Positions 3,280 to 6,051 of a stretch of DNA of 6,051 nucleotides are shown here, piece by piece (position 1 is the stretch's first letter; the number at the start of each line of letters is the position of its first letter). This DNA comes from Thermoplasmata archaeon (GTDB taxonomy: Archaea > Thermoplasmatota > Thermoplasmata > Thermoplasmatales > Thermoplasmataceae): contig JAJZXP010000022.1 in the NCBI GenBank assembly GCA_021806345.1, positions 1 to 6,051 on the forward strand, written 5' to 3'. Under the pieces are notes generated by a model. That model was not told where the DNA came from. It worked only from the letters and a program-made list of their open reading frames with translations, and ran no database searches. Made by a program: the position numbers and the translations under genes.

Positions 3280-6051
3280 ATGGAACTCCAGGATAACAAG
3301 TATATTTATGGGCTAAAACAATGGTTCTCTAGAAACTGGGAGTTCGCAGGAGTGGGATTGCTGGTTGCTATTTACATATTCCTTGCAAACTTCTTTATCT
3401 GGGGACCATCGTTTACCAATGGGACAGCCAATTTTTCCGGTGGAAGTGATCCATACTTCAACTGGTATGTAATTACTTTTACAATAACACATCACATCTC
3501 TCTTCTAAACACTTCTGGACTGAATTATCCGCTGTCCTCCGGAGACCCAAGACCCTTATTCTTTCACTGGATGATTGTATTTCTCGCAGAAATAACAGGG
3601 CCAATATTCGGTGGAACCATTCAGGCCGCATATTATTCATTCATGGAATTTGATGCAGTCTTTGGGGCACTTTTAATTATCCCAGTCTTTCTACTGGGGA
3701 AAAGCATAATAGGCAAAAAAGGTGGAATGATAGCCGCCGTGCTGTACACCTTGATGCCAAGCAACCTTACATCAGGAATCCTTTCAGATGGAAGAATGCA
3801 TACCCCCGAACTTATTTTCGCTTTCTTTGCAATTTACTTCTTTGAAAGAGCGGTAAAATATGCAAACAAGGGAAGAGTAATAGAAGGTGGCATATTTGAT
3901 TTCAGGGGATATTCAAATTCAATAAGATCATACTTTTCAAGAAACAAGAAGGCGACATTTTATGCTCTATTCTCAGGAGCTTCGTATGGTGCGTTAATGC
4001 TCTCGTGGCAAGGACATGCGTATATACTCGCAATTATATCTATCTATGTTGTTTTGCAGTTTATCGTAAACATGTTTTTAGGTAGGAATACTGGCTATTT
4101 GCTAGTTACAACAATTATCTTTGTGGCTCTCTCTTTTGCGATGGGAGGATATTACTATTATGGTGCACATAATTTGCCTTCTGCGTGGTATGTTGCTCCA
4201 TTATTGATTGGAATTGGAGTAATATTTTTGGGAATTTTGATAGGGTTAGTTGGAAGAAAACCATGGATTATCTCAGTACCGATGATAGTAATATTAGTGT
4301 CCATGGTCATAGGGGGGCTCTCAGTTGTAGACCATCGTGTATTTATTGATATAATATCAGGAGACGGGTACTTCATTAAATCAAAACTGTATTCCACAAT
4401 AGCTGAAGCCCAGGCTCCTGCATTGGGCCAATATATAGATGGTTTTGGAGTGGCTCAATTTATATTGGGAATAGGCGGAATTCTCCTTATCTCCTATAAA
4501 TTCTTGAAGGAACGAAAAGAGTCATTTTTCTTCCTCCTTATCTTTTCTGGAGTTTCTATATATATGAGTTTAGCAGCGGCCAGGTTTAATATCACAGCAT
4601 CACCAGCCTACGCCATACTTGGAGGAGCACTGGTATACTATTTTGCTGACATAATCAAAATTTCATCAATTAAGGATGATACAAAAACTAAAAAATCATT
4701 CAGAAAAAGAGCTGGCATTAAGGGTAACTTAGGTTGGTTGCAAGCCATTTTTGTATTGATAGTGGTGTTTGGAATTCTGATCCCTTCGGGACTCGGAGTA
4801 ATTTCAACTGCAGTACCTATCAACAGTGCACCAACCGTAAACCACCAGGTGTATAACGCTCTTCCAGGTTTTGCAAAACCTGCAAATTATCAGGTAAATA
4901 CCAGCGCGTACTTTGGAACAACAGGTTCACAAGTGGTAAACGCCTCAAGTCCACTATCACAGTCTCTTGCATGGCTTGCGACACAACAGGCTAATCAGTC
5001 TCTCTCCAACAAGCCTGCTTATGTCAATTGGTGGGACTACGGTTTTCAGGAGCTATGCCAGGGAAAACATCCAACAGTTGCAGATGACTTTCAGCAGGCA
5101 TATCAGGTAGCAGGTCAAATATTACTTTCCACAAACGAATCGCAAATTATTGGGCTGTTTACGGCAAGGTTAATGAACGGAGTGTTTGTTAAAAACTCTG
5201 GACAATACAGCACATCAGTAAAATTGGCGCTAAGTCAGTATTTTGGATCAGGGGAATTGAAAATCCTTAAGAAAATCTATGCAAATCCGTTACAGTATAA
5301 AAACTGGATAGCAGACAACAGCACAGTCTATGGATCATTTACCACCTCAATTTCAAGCACCAATGCATATTATGCATTGATAAAGGGTCAATTAGCATCT
5401 AAACTGAGCTTGAACAATCTAGTAAACCTGTATCAGTCTCTTCAAGAGGCAACAGGGTATAGCATTCAGTATATCCAGATCGACCATGGATTATTCCCAC
5501 TTTCAGGGTTAAACACAGGAACTTTCTATGCACCCGCATTCCTTACCGATACACCCACCTACACATCAGCAGCAGGAGCTGTTGTTCCCTACAAATACTA
5601 TCAAATTTTTGTCCAAACCACAAATGGCACATTTCCTCTTAACCAAACACCTGCAAATGCAGTGCCAACAGGATATCAACTGGGTTACACTCCAGCATTT
5701 TATAACACAACAATCTACAAGGCCATGGTCGGCTTGCCCCCTTCAGCAGTGGGACAAACCAATGGAATACCTGGGCTGGATTATGGTACAAATAAATACA
5801 CAATGGAACCTGCATATAACATGAGCAATTTCGAAATTTGCTATGAAGGGATCCCTTATAACCCATACTCTAACTTCAGTGCGCATCCCGGCTCTTTTAA
5901 GATATTACCATTAAAAGAGGCTTATACTTTAAACAAAGCGGGAAAGGGAAAAGCTTTGATTTTCCCGCAACTAGCAACCATAATACAATCATCAGATCCA
6001 ATTTTAAGGTACTTCCCCGGAGCAGTAATTACGGGCCAAGTAAAGACCCCT
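3280..6051 (+). CDS. aglB: AglB/STT3 dolichyl-phosphate oligosaccharyltransferase, 3' end cut by window edge
   Basis: This membrane enzyme transfers a lipid-linked oligosaccharide to asparagine in N-X-S/T sequons on the outer face of the cell membrane. The first 924 residues are visible with no stop. About a dozen hydrophobic segments span residues 20-508, the last at about 487-507, followed by a large soluble outer domain. Catalytic features: D57 in GSDPYFNW of the first outer loop, a likely metal ligand; D170 in SDGRMHTPE (169-177) of the next outer loop; TIAE at 373-376, matching the TIXE motif with E376; R435 in AAARF; and the hallmark WWDYG at 584-588, which reads the +2 Ser/Thr of the sequon. 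The second acidic motif is not the usual compact D-x-D/H form. The downstream DK/MI motif could not be placed with confidence. At least 15 sequons occur in the protein itself, ten of them after residue 530. The last residues (about 913-924, FPGAVITGQVKT) look like the start of a beta-sandwich of the carboxypeptidase-regulatory type. The gene has its own promoter. Confidence 0.95.
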   Translation, partial: MELQDNKYIYGLKQWFSRNWEFAGVGLLVAIYIFLANFFIWGPSFTNGTANFSGGSDPYFNWYVITFTITHHISLLNTSGLNYPLSSGDPRPLFFHWMIVFLAEITGPIFGGTIQAAYYSFMEFDAVFGALLIIPVFLLGKSIIGKKGGMIAAVLYTLMPSNLTSGILSDGRMHTPELIFAFFAIYFFERAVKYANKGRVIEGGIFDFRGYSNSIRSYFSRNKKATFYALFSGASYGALMLSWQGHAYILAIISIYVVLQFIVNMFLGRNTGYLLVTTIIFVALSFAMGGYYYYGAHNLPSAWYVAPLLIGIGVIFLGILIGLVGRKPWIISVPMIVILVSMVIGGLSVVDHRVFIDIISGDGYFIKSKLYSTIAEAQAPALGQYIDGFGVAQFILGIGGILLISYKFLKERKESFFFLLIFSGVSIYMSLAAARFNITASPAYAILGGALVYYFADIIKISSIKDDTKTKKSFRKRAGIKGNLGWLQAIFVLIVVFGILIPSGLGVISTAVPINSAPTVNHQVYNALPGFAKPANYQVNTSAYFGTTGSQVVNASSPLSQSLAWLATQQANQSLSNKPAYVNWWDYGFQELCQGKHPTVADDFQQAYQVAGQILLSTNESQIIGLFTARLMNGVFVKNSGQYSTSVKLALSQYFGSGELKILKKIYANPLQYKNWIADNSTVYGSFTTSISSTNAYYALIKGQLASKLSLNNLVNLYQSLQEATGYSIQYIQIDHGLFPLSGLNTGTFYAPAFLTDTPTYTSAAGAVVPYKYYQIFVQTTNGTFPLNQTPANAVPTGYQLGYTPAFYNTTIYKAMVGLPPSAVGQTNGIPGLDYGTNKYTMEPAYNMSNFEICYEGIPYNPYSNFSAHPGSFKILPLKEAYTLNKAGKGKALIFPQLATIIQSSDPILRYFPGAVITGQVKTP

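Noticed and set aside
3313..4823. Minus-strand frames of 60-79 residues within aglB
   Set aside because: They are low-complexity, Ile/Thr/Pro-rich shadows of hydrophobic codons on the opposite strand, with no ribosome sites.
5528..5866. Overlapping 98-residue (plus) and 75-residue (minus) frames inside aglB
   Set aside because: They are in other frames of a continuous, well-supported AglB reading frame and show no domain or start signal.

Overview
The window reads as archaeal, most likely a member of the Thermoplasmatales (Thermoplasma/Ferroplasma/Cuniculiplasma-like). The evidence is an archaeal-type phenylalanyl-tRNA synthetase beta chain, an AglB/STT3 oligosaccharyltransferase with the WWDYG motif, and a radical SAM protein of the tetraether lipid synthase (Tes/MJ0619-like) group. 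The DNA is AT-rich, promoters are TATA-type, and two starts have Shine-Dalgarno-like sites. The order-level assignment is inference from protein flavour; no rRNA or other marker is present.

Layout. Positions 1-768 (minus strand) hold the N-terminal 256 codons of a Tes-like radical SAM enzyme, whose 3' part lies outside the window. It probably starts at TTG. Positions 769-1204 are a divergent intergenic region with candidate promoters facing both ways and several inverted repeats, the best being a perfect 23-bp palindrome directly upstream of the tes TATA box. Positions 1205-1531 (plus) encode a 108-residue protein with two ribbon-helix-helix (RHH) units in one chain. Five bases later comes pheT (1537-3120), so the two probably form one operon. 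Positions 3121-3279 hold a candidate pheT terminator and the promoter of the next gene, with a perfect 8-bp-arm palindrome covering its TATA box. Positions 3280-6051 encode the first 924 residues of AglB, which runs off the right edge.

How the parts fit. Tes makes the membrane-spanning tetraether core lipids and AglB N-glycosylates surface proteins, so two cell-envelope genes flank a regulator-plus-tRNA-synthetase operon. The tes and aglB promoters share the same 8-base TATA element (TTTTAATA) at nearly the same distance from the start codon, about 38-40 bases, which supports the TTG start chosen for tes. The most testable idea is that the tandem-RHH protein binds the palindromes between itself and tes, controlling its own operon and perhaps the lipid gene. 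That link is inferred from position and symmetry only. I saw no mobile element, CRISPR array, tRNA or rRNA, and no clearly new multi-gene system.
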